Positions 25,988 through 35,377 of a DNA stretch of 64,000 nucleotides are shown in pieces. A model generated the notes under the pieces. The model was not told the DNA's origin. It saw nothing but the letters and a program-made list of their open reading frames with translations, and made no database searches. A program made the translations under genes and the position numbers. Origin of the DNA: Lachnospiraceae bacterium (lineage in GTDB: Bacteria; Bacillota; Clostridia; Lachnospirales; Lachnospiraceae); NCBI GenBank assembly GCA_025758065.1, contig CP107199.1, positions 1,797,501 to 1,861,500 of the forward strand, in the 5' to 3' direction. Positions within the stretch are counted from its first letter, which is position 1. Each line of letters opens with the position of its first letter.

Positions 25988-27847
25988 ATGAATACAATGA
26001 ATGGCGGATCAGCGGAAAAAATGACCGTGGATCAGAAATTAGAATTGCTCAGAACAAAGATGAAGGAACGTGGCATGGATGCCTATATGGTGCCTACTGC
26101 TGATTTTCATGAGTCTGAATATGTGGGAGATCATTTTAAATGCAGACAGTTCCTGACAGGTTTTACCGGTTCTGCGGGAATTGCAGTAGTGACCATGAAG
26201 GAAGCATGCCTGTGGGTAGATGGAAGATATTTTGTCCAGGCGGCAGTACAGCTTCAGGGAACTTCTGTAAAAATGATGAAAATGGGGCAGGAAGGCGTGC
26301 CTTCTGTAGCCGGATATCTGGAAGCAGAAGTGCCGGAAAATGGCTGTCTGGGTTTTGACGGAAGAGTAGTCAATGCATTGACCGGCATTGATCTGGAAAA
26401 GCGCCTGAAAGAAAAGAATGCAAGGATCCTTTGCAGTGATGATCTGGTGGGTGAGATCTGGGAAGACCGTCCGGCGCTGTCCATGGAGCCGGCATGGGCA
26501 TTACATGAGAAATATGCAGGAAAGACAGCAGAAGAAAAATTAAAAGAGCTTCGTGCAAAAATGAAGAAGGAACATACGGATATGTATGTCCTGACATCGC
26601 TGGATGATATTGCATGGCTGTTAAATATCAGGGGAAATGATATTGCTTATAATCCGGTAGTGCTTTCCTACGTGATCGTAACAGAGGATAAATTGTATCT
26701 GTTTGTAAATGAAAAAGTGCTTCACGGAGAAGCATATCCATATATGGATAATTATCATGATATAGATATGGTTAAATACCTGAAAAATTTAGGAACAGAA
26801 ATACTGCCTTATGATGATATTTATAAAATGGCAACAGATATTACCGGACATAAGATTCTTATGGAGAAGCAGCATATCAATTATGCGTTGTATAACGTGC
26901 TAAAGGATAAGAATGAACTGGTTGATAAGATGAATCCCACTTCTGATGCGAAAGCAGTGAAGAATGCGGTTGAGATTGAAAATGAGAAGAGGGCTCATAT
27001 TAAGGACGGTGTAGCTGTTACCCGTTTTATCTACTGGTTAAAGCACCATATTGGAAAAGAACGTCTTACAGAGCTGGGTGTCCAGGATAAGTTAGAGGAA
27101 TTCAGGAAGGAGCAGGAAGGCTATATTGAGCCAAGCTTTGCTACGATCTCTGCTTATGGGGCGAATGCGGCTATGTGTCACTATTCTGCAACAAAGGAAA
27201 GTGATACGGTACTGGAAGATCATGGATTTTATCTGGTAGATTCCGGTGGCCAGTATTATGAGGGAACGACAGATATTACCCGTACCATTGCGTTAGGAGA
27301 GCTGACAGAGGAAGAAAAAGAGCATTTTACTCTGGTCCTTATAAGCATGCTGCGATTAAAAGAAGTGAAATTTTTATATGGGTGCAGAGGCTTAAGCCTT
27401 GATTATGTGGCAAGAGAGCCATTTTGGAGCAGAGGACTGAATTTTGACCATGGAACTGGTCATGGCGTGGGCTATCTGTTAAATGTTCATGAAAGACCAA
27501 ATGGTATCCGCTTCCGTATGGTGCCGGAGCGACATGATAATGGTGTTCTGGAAGCTGGAATGATCACTTCTGATGAACCGGGACTTTATATTGAAGGAAG
27601 CCATGGTATCCGTACAGAGAACCTGATCCTTTGCGTAAAGGATGAGAAGAACCAGTATGGCCAGTTTATGAAGTTTGAGTTTCTTACCTTTGTACCGGTT
27701 GATAAGGATGCGGTAGTGAAGGAGCTGATGACAGAGAGAGATATTGCTCTTTTTAACGCATATCACAAAGATGTGTTTGAGAAGATCAGTCCATATATGG
27801 ATGACCAGGAGAAAGAGTGGTTAAGAAAGGCAACGGCCCCGATTTAA
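25988..27847 (+). CDS. Xaa-Pro aminopeptidase (M24B, aminopeptidase P type)
   Basis: 619 residues, the long three-domain form. Two N-terminal creatinase-like domains (about 15-310) precede the pita-bread catalytic domain. Metal ligands visible: LVDSGGQYYEGTTDITRT (two Asp, near 418-430), FDHGTGHGVG (His near 489-493), DEPGLY and IRTENL (two Glu near 529 and 543). It removes N-terminal residues linked to proline from cytoplasmic peptides. AGAAGGAGATAGA gives the ribosome site. Its neighbour on the other strand edits prolyl-tRNA, which is probably coincidental. Confidence 0.94.
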   Translation: MNTMNGGSAEKMTVDQKLELLRTKMKERGMDAYMVPTADFHESEYVGDHFKCRQFLTGFTGSAGIAVVTMKEACLWVDGRYFVQAAVQLQGTSVKMMKMGQEGVPSVAGYLEAEVPENGCLGFDGRVVNALTGIDLEKRLKEKNARILCSDDLVGEIWEDRPALSMEPAWALHEKYAGKTAEEKLKELRAKMKKEHTDMYVLTSLDDIAWLLNIRGNDIAYNPVVLSYVIVTEDKLYLFVNEKVLHGEAYPYMDNYHDIDMVKYLKNLGTEILPYDDIYKMATDITGHKILMEKQHINYALYNVLKDKNELVDKMNPTSDAKAVKNAVEIENEKRAHIKDGVAVTRFIYWLKHHIGKERLTELGVQDKLEEFRKEQEGYIEPSFATISAYGANAAMCHYSATKESDTVLEDHGFYLVDSGGQYYEGTTDITRTIALGELTEEEKEHFTLVLISMLRLKEVKFLYGCRGLSLDYVAREPFWSRGLNFDHGTGHGVGYLLNVHERPNGIRFRMVPERHDNGVLEAGMITSDEPGLYIEGSHGIRTENLILCVKDEKNQYGQFMKFEFLTFVPVDKDAVVKELMTERDIALFNAYHKDVFEKISPYMDDQEKEWLRKATAPI

Positions 27848-27923
27848 GGGACCATTGCGGCCAGCTTCAGGTATCTGTGCAGGTTGGGAATGCATTAAAG
27901 ATGTATCTGCTAAGTTTGCTGGA

Positions 27924-28520
27924 TTATTCTGCGTATGGAAGATCTACCATGGTATAGTCATGGTGGATAGCAGGGAGGATCTTGTTTAACAGGTCTTCTG
28001 TGCGGAATTTCAGGCTGGAGGTGTTGATGCATGGATGACATCCGAAGTAAGGATGATTCTTTAGGATATCTTTGTCTATGAGCAGCCGGACTTTGTTTTC
28101 TGGATCGTTCATCAGACCGAGAACACTGACAGAACCGGGAGTGATGTTAAGGTACTGTTCCATAAATTCCGGTTCGGCAAAGGAAAGGCGGGCGCTGCCG
28201 ATCTGCTTGGAGAGAGCGGCTGTTTTGAACTTTTTGCGGCCTGGAAGGATCAGCAGATAGAAGGCAGTTTTCTGGGTATTGCGAAGAAACAGGTTTTTGC
28301 AGATTTCAATGCCTAAAAGATTACCTACTTCCTGGCATGCTTCCATAGTGGGAAGTGTGTCATGGTCTGCACGGGCATAGGCGATTCCAAGGGAGTCTAA
28401 CAGGTCATAGGTGCGTATCTCCTTTGGAAGACGGCTGGTAGTATCTGCCGGGCGGCCAGTGTATATAGTATGGTCAATATAGTAAGAAACAGGATCTTGT
28501 GATGTGGATGTTTCGCTCAT
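27924..28520 (-). CDS. Prolyl-tRNA editing protein (YbaK/ProX family, PrdX-like)
   Basis: 198 residues from ATG 28520, with AGGTGA just upstream. The YbaK/EbsC fold is indicated by TCR-like NLFLRNTQKTAFYLLILPGRKKF and the conserved ITPGSVSVLGLMND block near 130-143. Members hydrolyse mischarged Ala-tRNA-Pro or Cys-tRNA-Pro in trans. Divergent from the rRNA methyltransferase gene with 81 bp between starts, so the two promoters face away from each other. Confidence 0.9.
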   Translation of the reverse strand: MSETSTSQDPVSYYIDHTIYTGRPADTTSRLPKEIRTYDLLDSLGIAYARADHDTLPTMEACQEVGNLLGIEICKNLFLRNTQKTAFYLLILPGRKKFKTAALSKQIGSARLSFAEPEFMEQYLNITPGSVSVLGLMNDPENKVRLLIDKDILKNHPYFGCHPCINTSSLKFRTEDLLNKILPAIHHDYTMVDLPYAE

Positions 28521-28601
28521 AAATGTCACCTCGTTGTTTTAGGATGTTTGGATGTTAATAAGTACGATTATAAGAGCGAAGAAATAAATTGTCGATAGGA
28601 T

Positions 28602-30080
28602 ATGAATAAAAAAGGTGTAAAAATGCAGGAAAAAAACGTGCAGGGAAAGAAAAAACAGGAAAAGAAAGTTCAAGGGAATAGATCCCAGGAAAATAGAATA
28701 CAGGGAAAACGAGTACAGGAAGGAAAAAAACAGGGAAGCCCCAAAAGGGAAAATAAAAGACCGGAAAGCAGAGCTGTGAAAGGGGTAAAGCCAGAGCAGA
28801 AGCAAAGGTCAGAGCAGAAGCAGAGAACAGAGCAGAAGCAAAGGTCAGAGCAGAAACAGAAGGCGGCAAAGTTTGGAAAGCCGGTTCTGAAACAGCAGTC
28901 TGGCCAGAACGTGGAAAAGGGAAAGAAGAACGCTAAAAAGAGCATGTGTCCTGTTATGCGTCAGTGTGGCGGATGTCAGATGCTGGATATGCCTTATGCA
29001 GAGCAGTTAAAGACGAAAAGAAAGCGTCTGGAAACATTGTTGAAGGGAATCTGTCCTGTAAAAGACATGATAGGAATGGAAGATCCGTTTTATTATAGAA
29101 ACAAAGTTCATGCTGTATTTGATAGGGATAGAAGGGGCAATATTATTTCCGGTATTTATCAGGAAAATACCCATAATGTAGTACCTGTGGAGAAGTGCAT
29201 GATCGAGGACCAGAAGGCAGATGAGATCATTGGCACTATTCGCGGTATGTTAAAGTCCTTTAAGATCCGTACATTTGATGAAGATACTGGTTATGGCTTG
29301 CTGCGCCATGTGCTGATCCGCAGAGGCTTTGAAAGTGGGGAGATCATGGTGGTACTGGTAACAGCTTCCCCTGTATTTCCGTCAAAGAATAATTTCGTAA
29401 AGGCATTAAGAGAGAAACATCCGGAGATCACCACCATTGTCCAGAATATCAATGGACGGGGAACCAGCATGGTACTGGGGGAAAAGGAGCATGTGCTGTA
29501 TGGAAAAGGATATATTGTGGATACGCTGTGCGGCTGTAGCTTCCGTATTTCTTCCCGTTCTTTCTATCAGGTAAATCCGGTCCAGACGGAGAAATTGTAT
29601 ACAAAGGCTCTGGAGCTGGCTGGACTGACTGGAAAAGAGACGGTTGTGGATGCGTATTGTGGTATAGGAACTATTGGTATTATTGCAAGCAAAAAGGCCC
29701 AAAATGTGATTGGCGTGGAATTAAACCAGGATGCAGTCCGGGATGCCATCAACAACGCCAAAATGAACCAGATATCCAATATCCGTTTCTTCTGCAATGA
29801 TGCCGGCCGTTTCCTGGTCAATATGGCAGAGGCTGGTGAAAAAGCCGACGTAGTCATCATGGATCCCCCGAGAAGCGGAAGTACCGAAGAGTTCATGGAT
29901 TCCATTGCAAAGATGGGAGCGAAAAAAGTAGTTTATGTTTCCTGCAACCCAGAGACATTGGCAAGAGATCTGGCTTATATGAAGAAGCTGGGGTATAAGG
30001 CGAAGGAAGCAGTAGGATTTGATATGTTTCCGGCTACGGAGCATGTGGAAACAATTTGCAGTTTAACCCGCATAAAATAA
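28602..30080 (+). CDS. rlmD: 23S rRNA (uracil-5-)-methyltransferase RlmD-type, with basic repeat N-terminus
   Basis: 492 residues. The C-terminal 380 residues are a typical RumA/RlmCD enzyme: an Fe-S cysteine set (CPVMRQCGGC near 115-124), SAM site VDAYCGIGTIG near 349, MDPPRSGS near 416 and the catalytic cysteine in YVSCNPETLARD near 446. The usual N-terminal TRAM domain is replaced by about 110 low-complexity residues rich in Lys, Gln and Glu, with repeats such as QEKKVQG and EQKQRS/T. This tail is positively charged and may bind rRNA. The start could also be the ATG at 28623. Confidence 0.93.
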   Translation: MNKKGVKMQEKNVQGKKKQEKKVQGNRSQENRIQGKRVQEGKKQGSPKRENKRPESRAVKGVKPEQKQRSEQKQRTEQKQRSEQKQKAAKFGKPVLKQQSGQNVEKGKKNAKKSMCPVMRQCGGCQMLDMPYAEQLKTKRKRLETLLKGICPVKDMIGMEDPFYYRNKVHAVFDRDRRGNIISGIYQENTHNVVPVEKCMIEDQKADEIIGTIRGMLKSFKIRTFDEDTGYGLLRHVLIRRGFESGEIMVVLVTASPVFPSKNNFVKALREKHPEITTIVQNINGRGTSMVLGEKEHVLYGKGYIVDTLCGCSFRISSRSFYQVNPVQTEKLYTKALELAGLTGKETVVDAYCGIGTIGIIASKKAQNVIGVELNQDAVRDAINNAKMNQISNIRFFCNDAGRFLVNMAEAGEKADVVIMDPPRSGSTEEFMDSIAKMGAKKVVYVSCNPETLARDLAYMKKLGYKAKEAVGFDMFPATEHVETICSLTRIK

Positions 30081-30166
30081 GCATTTCCAAGGCTTTTTGA
30101 AGTGTGGAAAAGGGCGGTTTGCCACCCATTTGCCACTCTAATTCTAAAAAACTTCACTGAACACAA

Positions 30167-30215
30167 GAAAAGCATTGAACCCGTTGAACTTTTGACGGAT
30201 TTAGTGCTTTTTCAG
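30167..30215. terminator. Bidirectional hairpin downstream of rlmD
   Basis: AAAAGCA (30169) pairs with TGCTTTTT at about 30206, with inner AACCCGT/ACGGATT pairing. A- and T-runs on both sides allow use in either direction. Confidence 0.6.
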
Positions 30216-30546
30216 AGGGTGTAAAAATTCTTTTGTCTATGGAAAGTAAATCTTTCTGATAAGAAATAGATATGTAAAATTTTGCTGTCGAATTAATGAT
30301 TATGCGGCTGTCGAATATATCTTTGTACTTACAGTATTGCCATGTAGGAAAATTATATACATCATTTTCGATTTTTTTGCATGACAAGTAAGGCATCATG
30401 ATTATTGCCTTTTGTGGGCTCTGCCCACACCCGACCTCTGGAATAGGATCGGAAATTTCTGGCAATATTATAAATGCCGAAGGAATAGACAGAGAGCAGG
30501 AATAAGGGGCTTAAAAGAGCTTCCCCATTCCTGCTTTTCTTTTCTC

Positions 30547-31761
30547 TTACAGATAAGCAGTAAGCCGTTCTCCGTAAAGGACTATCAGCTGATTCAATAC
30601 CTGATCCCAGTTCCGGTATCTCTGCGTCCACTTTTTGACTACGTTCTCGCTGGCAAGATACAGCATCTTTTCCAATGCAGAATCGCTTGGGAATACGCTT
30701 TTCGTTTTCGTGACTTTCCGATACTGGCGGTTCAATCCTTCTATGATATTTGTCGTGTACATAATGCGTCTGATATCATTAGAAAACTGAAAAAAGGAAC
30801 TTACATCTTCCCAATTATTTTCCCAGTTACTGATCGCGTACGGATATTTCTTCCCCCATTTTTCTTTCATGTTTTCCAGCTCTGTTAAAGCGGCTGTTTC
30901 GTTCGGAGCATTGTACACTTCTTTGAAATCCGAGGAAAACTTTTTCAGATCATTATAATTTACATATTTGAAAGAATTGCGTAGCATATGGATCACACAT
31001 CTCTGGATCTCTGCCTGCGGATAAACTGCCTGAATAGCTTCTTTAAAACCCGGAAGACCATCCACGCAGAAGAAAAGGACATCTTTTACTCCGCGGTTCT
31101 TAAGATCATTAAGCATCCCAAGCCAGAATTTGCTGGTTTCATTTGCGCCTACTGTGATGCTGAGGATATCTTTGTATCCCTCCACTGTAACGCCAAGAAC
31201 TACATACGCAGCACGACTCAGGATTCTGCCATCCTCACGTACTTTATAATGAATACAGTCCATAAAGACAAACGGATAAACCGGGTTCAGAGGACGGGAC
31301 TGCCATTCCTTAACCTGAGGAAGTATTTTGTCTGTGATCTTGCTGACCATTTCAGCTGATAGCTCAATTCCATAAAGATCCTGGAGCTGGTCGTGGATGT
31401 CACGTGTACTCATACCACGGGCATATAAAGATATCACTTTTTCCTCAATCCCGGAAATATCTCTCTGGTATTTAGGGATGAGTTTTGGTTCAAACTCACC
31501 GTTACGGTCTCTTGGTACGTCGATTTGAAATTCACCGTATTGACTCTTTAAGTTTTTTGTAGAATGACCATTTCTTTTATTGTCTGTCTGTAGATCTCCC
31601 TTATGGTTTTTCTCGCAGCCAAGAGTTGCATCCAGTTCTGCCTCCATCAGCTCCTGCAGGATATCCTTGAAACTGTCTTTCAGAAGCGTGTATATATCTG
31701 CAACGCTATTAATGTTGTTTTCTGAGATGATCTGTCGAATTTGTTCTTTTGCAACTGCCAT
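30547..31761 (-). CDS. IS256-family (mutator-type) transposase
   Basis: 404 residues, intact. The DDE residues are in FMDCIHYKVRE near 170, FFCVDGLPGF near 236 and NIIEGLNRQYRKVTK near 343; the C-H spacing CVIHML near 261 is also typical. AGGAG is located 8 nt before the ATG. It moves the element by a copy-out circular intermediate in related systems. Confidence 0.95.
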   Translation of the reverse strand: MAVAKEQIRQIISENNINSVADIYTLLKDSFKDILQELMEAELDATLGCEKNHKGDLQTDNKRNGHSTKNLKSQYGEFQIDVPRDRNGEFEPKLIPKYQRDISGIEEKVISLYARGMSTRDIHDQLQDLYGIELSAEMVSKITDKILPQVKEWQSRPLNPVYPFVFMDCIHYKVREDGRILSRAAYVVLGVTVEGYKDILSITVGANETSKFWLGMLNDLKNRGVKDVLFFCVDGLPGFKEAIQAVYPQAEIQRCVIHMLRNSFKYVNYNDLKKFSSDFKEVYNAPNETAALTELENMKEKWGKKYPYAISNWENNWEDVSSFFQFSNDIRRIMYTTNIIEGLNRQYRKVTKTKSVFPSDSALEKMLYLASENVVKKWTQRYRNWDQVLNQLIVLYGERLTAYL

Positions 31762-31766
31762 AAAAA

Positions 31767-31820
31767 ATACTCCTTTTCGATAAGAATTGTCATATCTGAA
31801 TTCTTACCAAAAAGGAGTTA
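31767..31820 (-). promoter_or_regulatory. Ribosome-site-sequestering hairpin in IS256 leader
   Basis: On the minus strand AACTCCTTTT (around 31809-31818) is complementary to the ribosome site region AAAAGGAGTATT (31766-31777), and an inner stem TAAGAATT/AATTCTTA closes the loop. Transcripts entering from outside the element would fold this way and hide the ribosome site, limiting transposase production. Confidence 0.6.
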
Positions 31821-31868
31821 TTTTTTACCAAAAACACAAACTATTTTACACTACCCGACGATTTTACG

Positions 31869-33430
31869 CAATGTCATTAACTTTAGCAAAAAGCAGAAAT
31901 CGTAAGCCTTTATAAAACTATGATTCCTGCTTTTTGTTTTTTATATGAGCATACGTATCCCCCTTCTCTATATGCGTATTTTTCAGCTCAGTACGCTCTT
32001 TTATGGGTATTCGAATATTTTCCTGCTAACCGCCCATTCGTTCTGATATAATGCCGATCAGGACGAATAGGAACAAGATTCTTACTGATATCTTCGTATA
32101 TTTGCTGAAATAATATATTTCTCTTTTGATCATCCGTTTCAAGAAGTATATAAATCAGATCATTTTTTAAGATTCCAATACTGACAATCTGATTGATCAT
32201 CATTTTATGTTTTCTGTTTGCTTCTTTCTGATCCAGTTCACGCTCTGTGTCTAATATGATATCTTCGGCTAAATTGCTCAGATATATAGTGCTGTATATA
32301 TCTTGTAATAACAGAATGGGTTTTGTACCTGTAAAATTTTCTAACTGCAACCGACTCTTTAGTGTTTCATACGCAGTCTCTATTCCCCACCTCATATGAT
32401 ATAATTCTTTGATTTCTTCTGTATGAAATTCAGTTTGTGGAAGATTTGTAGCTAAAACTTCTAAACTTCCGTTTTCTAATAGGATTTTTACCATACGCAA
32501 TGAAATTTCACCGAGTTCTTTCATACGTTCTCCATCCGGTGTCCCCTCGTAGTGTCTGATCCTTGACTTATCAAGTTTTATTTTAACTAGCTGGTCATTT
32601 TCTGCTAAACTGCTTTGCTCTTTTTTGTAATCACTGCTTTTTAAACGTACGATAAATTTAATATCCTTATCCATCATATGTATAAACGCTGGCGTAGAAG
32701 GATAGCCTCTGTCCATGATAATAATGTAGGGAATGTTGCCTATTGTTTCCGGTATTCGCTCCATCTGTTTTTTGGCCAGGCGCATTTCATTAAATTTCAC
32801 CTTATTACAGTCACTCTCCAGTATCATACGATTCATTACATCATAAATACAGCCTAATCCTATTTGAGCTTGGGGCTTTGTATTTTTTCGGCTTGCAGAA
32901 CCGTACAGTTTCAGTGTTTCAGCAGTGGTAGGAATATTAATATCTGAGCCGTCAGCGGCTAATATTAAATGATCTTTGTAAGTTGAAAAGATGGAATCTG
33001 CATAAAAGTTACGGTTATGATATTTATATAATTCTAAAAAAGCATCTGGATTAAGTTTCATACGCTGTTTCAGATATCCTGGTTTTGAAATAGACACACC
33101 AGGATGAGCAAGTTTCATATAATTTCTCAGTTCCAATGCCAACGTCAGCCCCTTTCTGTTTATCATTGTGAAAAGAAGATCCTGAAGAGGCATTTTTCGA
33201 ATTCTGGTAAAATGATTTTTATTACCTGATCGGCAAAATGCCTTAAATTCATCAGAACTCATTTTTTCTATATCCATGAATGTACGTTTCTGAGAATGTT
33301 TCATGTATAATCACATCCTTTTTTGAGCAGGTTCATGGCTTCTTTTTACAATATAAGCATATCAAAAAAAGCAGGAGATATCTAATCCTTTTAGGAATAA
33401 ATATCTTCTGCTTTTAAGTTAATGACATTG
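31869..33430 (-). mobile_element. IS4-family insertion sequence (copy B), 1562 bp
   Basis: Terminal inverted repeats CAATGTCATTAACTT at 31869 and inverted at 33430; direct repeats CGATTTTACG at 31859-31868 and 33431-33440 are an exact 10-bp target duplication. Ends nearly match those of the element at 3278-4929, but the transposase is a different lineage. It inserted about 12 bp beyond the IS256 right end. Confidence 0.95.
31988..33304 (-). CDS. IS4-family DDE transposase (second lineage)
   Basis: 438 residues. Catalytic regions: AADGSDINIP (first Asp, near 120), IIMDRGYPS (second Asp, near 200) and MRWGIETAYETLK (Glu near 310), with the C-terminal LVPIRPDRH block shared with the other IS4 enzyme in the window. 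No frameshift or stop, so likely functional. Confidence 0.93.
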   Translation of the reverse strand: MKHSQKRTFMDIEKMSSDEFKAFCRSGNKNHFTRIRKMPLQDLLFTMINRKGLTLALELRNYMKLAHPGVSISKPGYLKQRMKLNPDAFLELYKYHNRNFYADSIFSTYKDHLILAADGSDINIPTTAETLKLYGSASRKNTKPQAQIGLGCIYDVMNRMILESDCNKVKFNEMRLAKKQMERIPETIGNIPYIIIMDRGYPSTPAFIHMMDKDIKFIVRLKSSDYKKEQSSLAENDQLVKIKLDKSRIRHYEGTPDGERMKELGEISLRMVKILLENGSLEVLATNLPQTEFHTEEIKELYHMRWGIETAYETLKSRLQLENFTGTKPILLLQDIYSTIYLSNLAEDIILDTERELDQKEANRKHKMMINQIVSIGILKNDLIYILLETDDQKRNILFQQIYEDISKNLVPIRPDRHYIRTNGRLAGKYSNTHKRAY

Positions 33431-33576
33431 CGATTTTACGACCTTATTCATACGTCAGATAGCCATTAAAAAAATTAATGAAAAATTTTTAGAGCTTTTG
33501 AAACTTTTCAGGGTTTCAATACGTCTAATTAGTGTAATTAAAAAAATCAAATATTATTTAGTTTGGAGGCTTTATT

Positions 33577-33960
33577 ATGAAAAAAAGAAATCTTATTGCA
33601 GTTTTGATGATGACCGCGGCTTTGGCTGCTGGATGCGGTGCCAAGGCTGATACAACCACAGCAGCGCCTACCCAGGCGGAAACGACCCAGGCAGAAACTA
33701 CCCAGAGCGAGACAATTCAGTCTGAATCGCAGAAAACAGAGGAAAAAACGGAATCTGTGACAGGAAAGATTGAGGAGATCAAGGATTTTATGTTCACGAT
33801 CGAGAGCGATAAGGGTATCTATGCAATGACATTCGATACCGCACCGGAAGGCTTATCAGATGTTAAAGAAGGAGATGAGGTAACGGTAACCTATACGGGA
33901 GAGCTCAGCGAAGTGGATGCGTTTACAGGAACCATTATTTCTGTGGAGAAAGCAAATTAA
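33577..33960 (+). CDS. Small lipoprotein with threonine/glutamate-rich linker
   Basis: 127 residues. Signal peptide with lipobox LAAGC (Cys20) for lipid attachment, then a low-complexity linker of repeated TTQAE/TTQSE units (about 25-60), and a compact 65-residue C-terminal beta-rich domain (VTGKIEEIKDFMFTIESDKGIYAMTF). Likely displayed on the outer face of the membrane. I do not recognise the C-terminal domain with certainty; it is reminiscent of small beta-barrel domains. Stands alone between mobile elements; TTTGGAGG gives the ribosome site. Confidence 0.8.
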   Translation: MKKRNLIAVLMMTAALAAGCGAKADTTTAAPTQAETTQAETTQSETIQSESQKTEEKTESVTGKIEEIKDFMFTIESDKGIYAMTFDTAPEGLSDVKEGDEVTVTYTGELSEVDAFTGTIISVEKAN

Positions 33961-34054
33961 TGTGATGAGAAAACGCTTAAATTTATCACTGGATGCCAGG
34001 AATATTCATAGGCCCGGCTGGGATATGTATTGAAGATTTTTAGCAAAGAATTAC

Positions 34055-34112
34055 GGCCAAAAACCCGCTGCTATATGGAAATCATGCAACAGCGGGTTTT
34101 TGACCGTTTTTT
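34055..34112 (+). terminator. Terminator after small lipoprotein
   Basis: GGCCAAAAACCCGCTG pairs with CAGCGGGTTTTTGACC (one mismatch), followed by TTTTTT at 34107. The remaining 34113-34376 has only a small terminator-like hairpin CGGCGC/GCGCCG with TTTTT at 34283-34302. Confidence 0.85.
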
Positions 34113-34376
34113 ATATGGCCGATAATGTTCTGCACTAAAATATATAGGATGTGTATGAATGTTGAGATAATTATATGTATTTATTTTCGCCATATGCAAG
34201 TAGATATTTCTAAATTTTCATTGCTCCCTCGGCTTTTTCATTGAATAAAAAAGTGCATTGGTTGTATAAATTCCTTGATTGCCGGCGCATCAGCGCCGTT
34301 TTTATTATGGACTTTAGTCTGTTGAGCCCATTGGAGTTTTTCGTTGTTCCGAAAAATGGAGATGGGCGAAACAATA

Positions 34377-35121
34377 AACCACCCGCTATGCGGGTGCGCG
34401 TCGATTGTTATACAAAAAATCACCTTTCCGTTTACAATAGAGTTGTTCAGGCTGTATTGCAGAAAGGAAAGGTAATTTATGGCGAAGAAAGAAAATTCAC
34501 TTGCGCATATGAAATGGATGTGCAAATATCATATCGTCTTCACACCTAAGTATAGACGAAAAATAATTTACAATCAATACAAAGCGGATATAAGAGATAT
34601 TATAAAACAATTGTGTAGTTATAAAGGTGTTGAAATTATTGAGGGTCATCTAATGCCAGATCATATCCATATGTTAGTAAGTATTCCGCCAAAGATAAGT
34701 GTATCATCATTCATGGGATATTTAAAAGGGAAAAGTGCGCTTATGATATTCGATAAACACGCAAATTTAAAGTATAAATTTGGAAATCGTCATTTCTGGG
34801 CAGAAGGATATTATGTTAGCACAGTAGGATTAAATGAGGCTACAATAAAAAAATATATCCAAGAGCAGGAAAAGCATGATATAGCAATGGATAAGCTAAG
34901 TGTAAAGGAATATGAAGACCCTTTTAAGGGTTAATGCCAAGTAGTAACAATACCCTTTAAGGGGTAGCGACGAGTCAAGAGCAATATGGCTTGAACGGAG
35001 CTGTGGGAAGGCTGTGTAAACAGAATTCCCACAGTCTAAAGAGAAAGCCAGCGCCTTGAGACGCTGGCCTAGTAACAAGGGCTTATAGCCCTAGTGCAAA
35101 CCACCCGTTGGACGGGTGGTT
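34377..35121 (+). mobile_element. IS200-type element (TnpA only)
   Basis: Hairpins lie at both ends: ACCCGC-TAT-GCGGGT at the left (34381-34395) and AACCACCCG/CGGGTGGTT at the right (35099-35121). One Y1 transposase gene lies between, followed by about 170 bp of structured non-coding DNA (for example GCCAGCG/CGCTGGC at 35047). Exact cleavage sites cannot be fixed. Confidence 0.75.
34479..34934 (+). CDS. tnpA: IS200 TnpA, Y1 (HUH) transposase
   Basis: 151 residues. HUH motif DHIHMLVSIPP near 63-70; catalytic tyrosine in EGYYVSTVG near 111-116. Sequence AGAAAGGAAAGG precedes the ATG. It differs from the TnpA at 21088 in sequence, so these are separate families. Confidence 0.93.
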   Translation: MAKKENSLAHMKWMCKYHIVFTPKYRRKIIYNQYKADIRDIIKQLCSYKGVEIIEGHLMPDHIHMLVSIPPKISVSSFMGYLKGKSALMIFDKHANLKYKFGNRHFWAEGYYVSTVGLNEATIKKYIQEQEKHDIAMDKLSVKEYEDPFKG

Positions 35122-35220
35122 ATGATTTTCTTTTCCATTTATCTTTCTATTTATTCATTGAATGCGCCGCCTGATGGCGGCAAACGCCTGACGGCGAGCG
35201 AACAAATTAGGGGAACCTGG

Positions 35221-35377
35221 TATAATCCACGATAATTACCGATCCCTTACACGCAGGATAAATTTTCATGTGCAAGGAAGCTGAATGAGGCGATGCCGGT
35301 AGCATCGTCGATTGAAGCTGACGCGGCAGATGGAAATTTAGACAAGTGAAAGGGGCGGATAATTATTGTGGATTATA
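35221..35377. repeat. Foldback element D, 157 bp
   Basis: Outer arms TATAATCCAC and GTGGATTATA are exact inverted copies; the pairing continues as GATAATTACC.../...GATAATTATT with interruptions. The core contains GAGGCGATGC and GCATCGTCGATTGA. It abuts a second, oppositely oriented element of the same core. Confidence 0.75.

Larger units (their letters stand above)
30217..31856 (-). mobile_element. IS256-family insertion sequence (left end uncertain)
   Basis: The right end is taken as 31856, where the inward-reading sequence is GGGTAGTGTAAAATAG. The best left match is GGGTGTAAAAATTC at 30217, giving about 1.64 kb, longer than usual for the family. I find no 8-9 bp target duplication across these ends (left TTTTCAGA, right GACGATTT), so the left boundary or later rearrangement is unresolved. 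The left 330 bp is non-coding, containing a palindrome GTGGGC-TCT-GCCCAC near 30415 and a strong hairpin AGCAGGAAT/ATTCCTGCT at 30495-30535 after the transposase stop. Confidence 0.6.

Noticed and set aside
28539..28945. Three overlapping minus-strand frames with strange Phe/Leu-rich sequences
   Set aside because: They are reverse-strand shadows of the low-complexity Lys/Gln repeat in the rlmD gene.
30217..31856. Search for a target duplication around the IS256 element
   Set aside because: No 8-9 bp match was found at the candidate ends, so no duplication is claimed.
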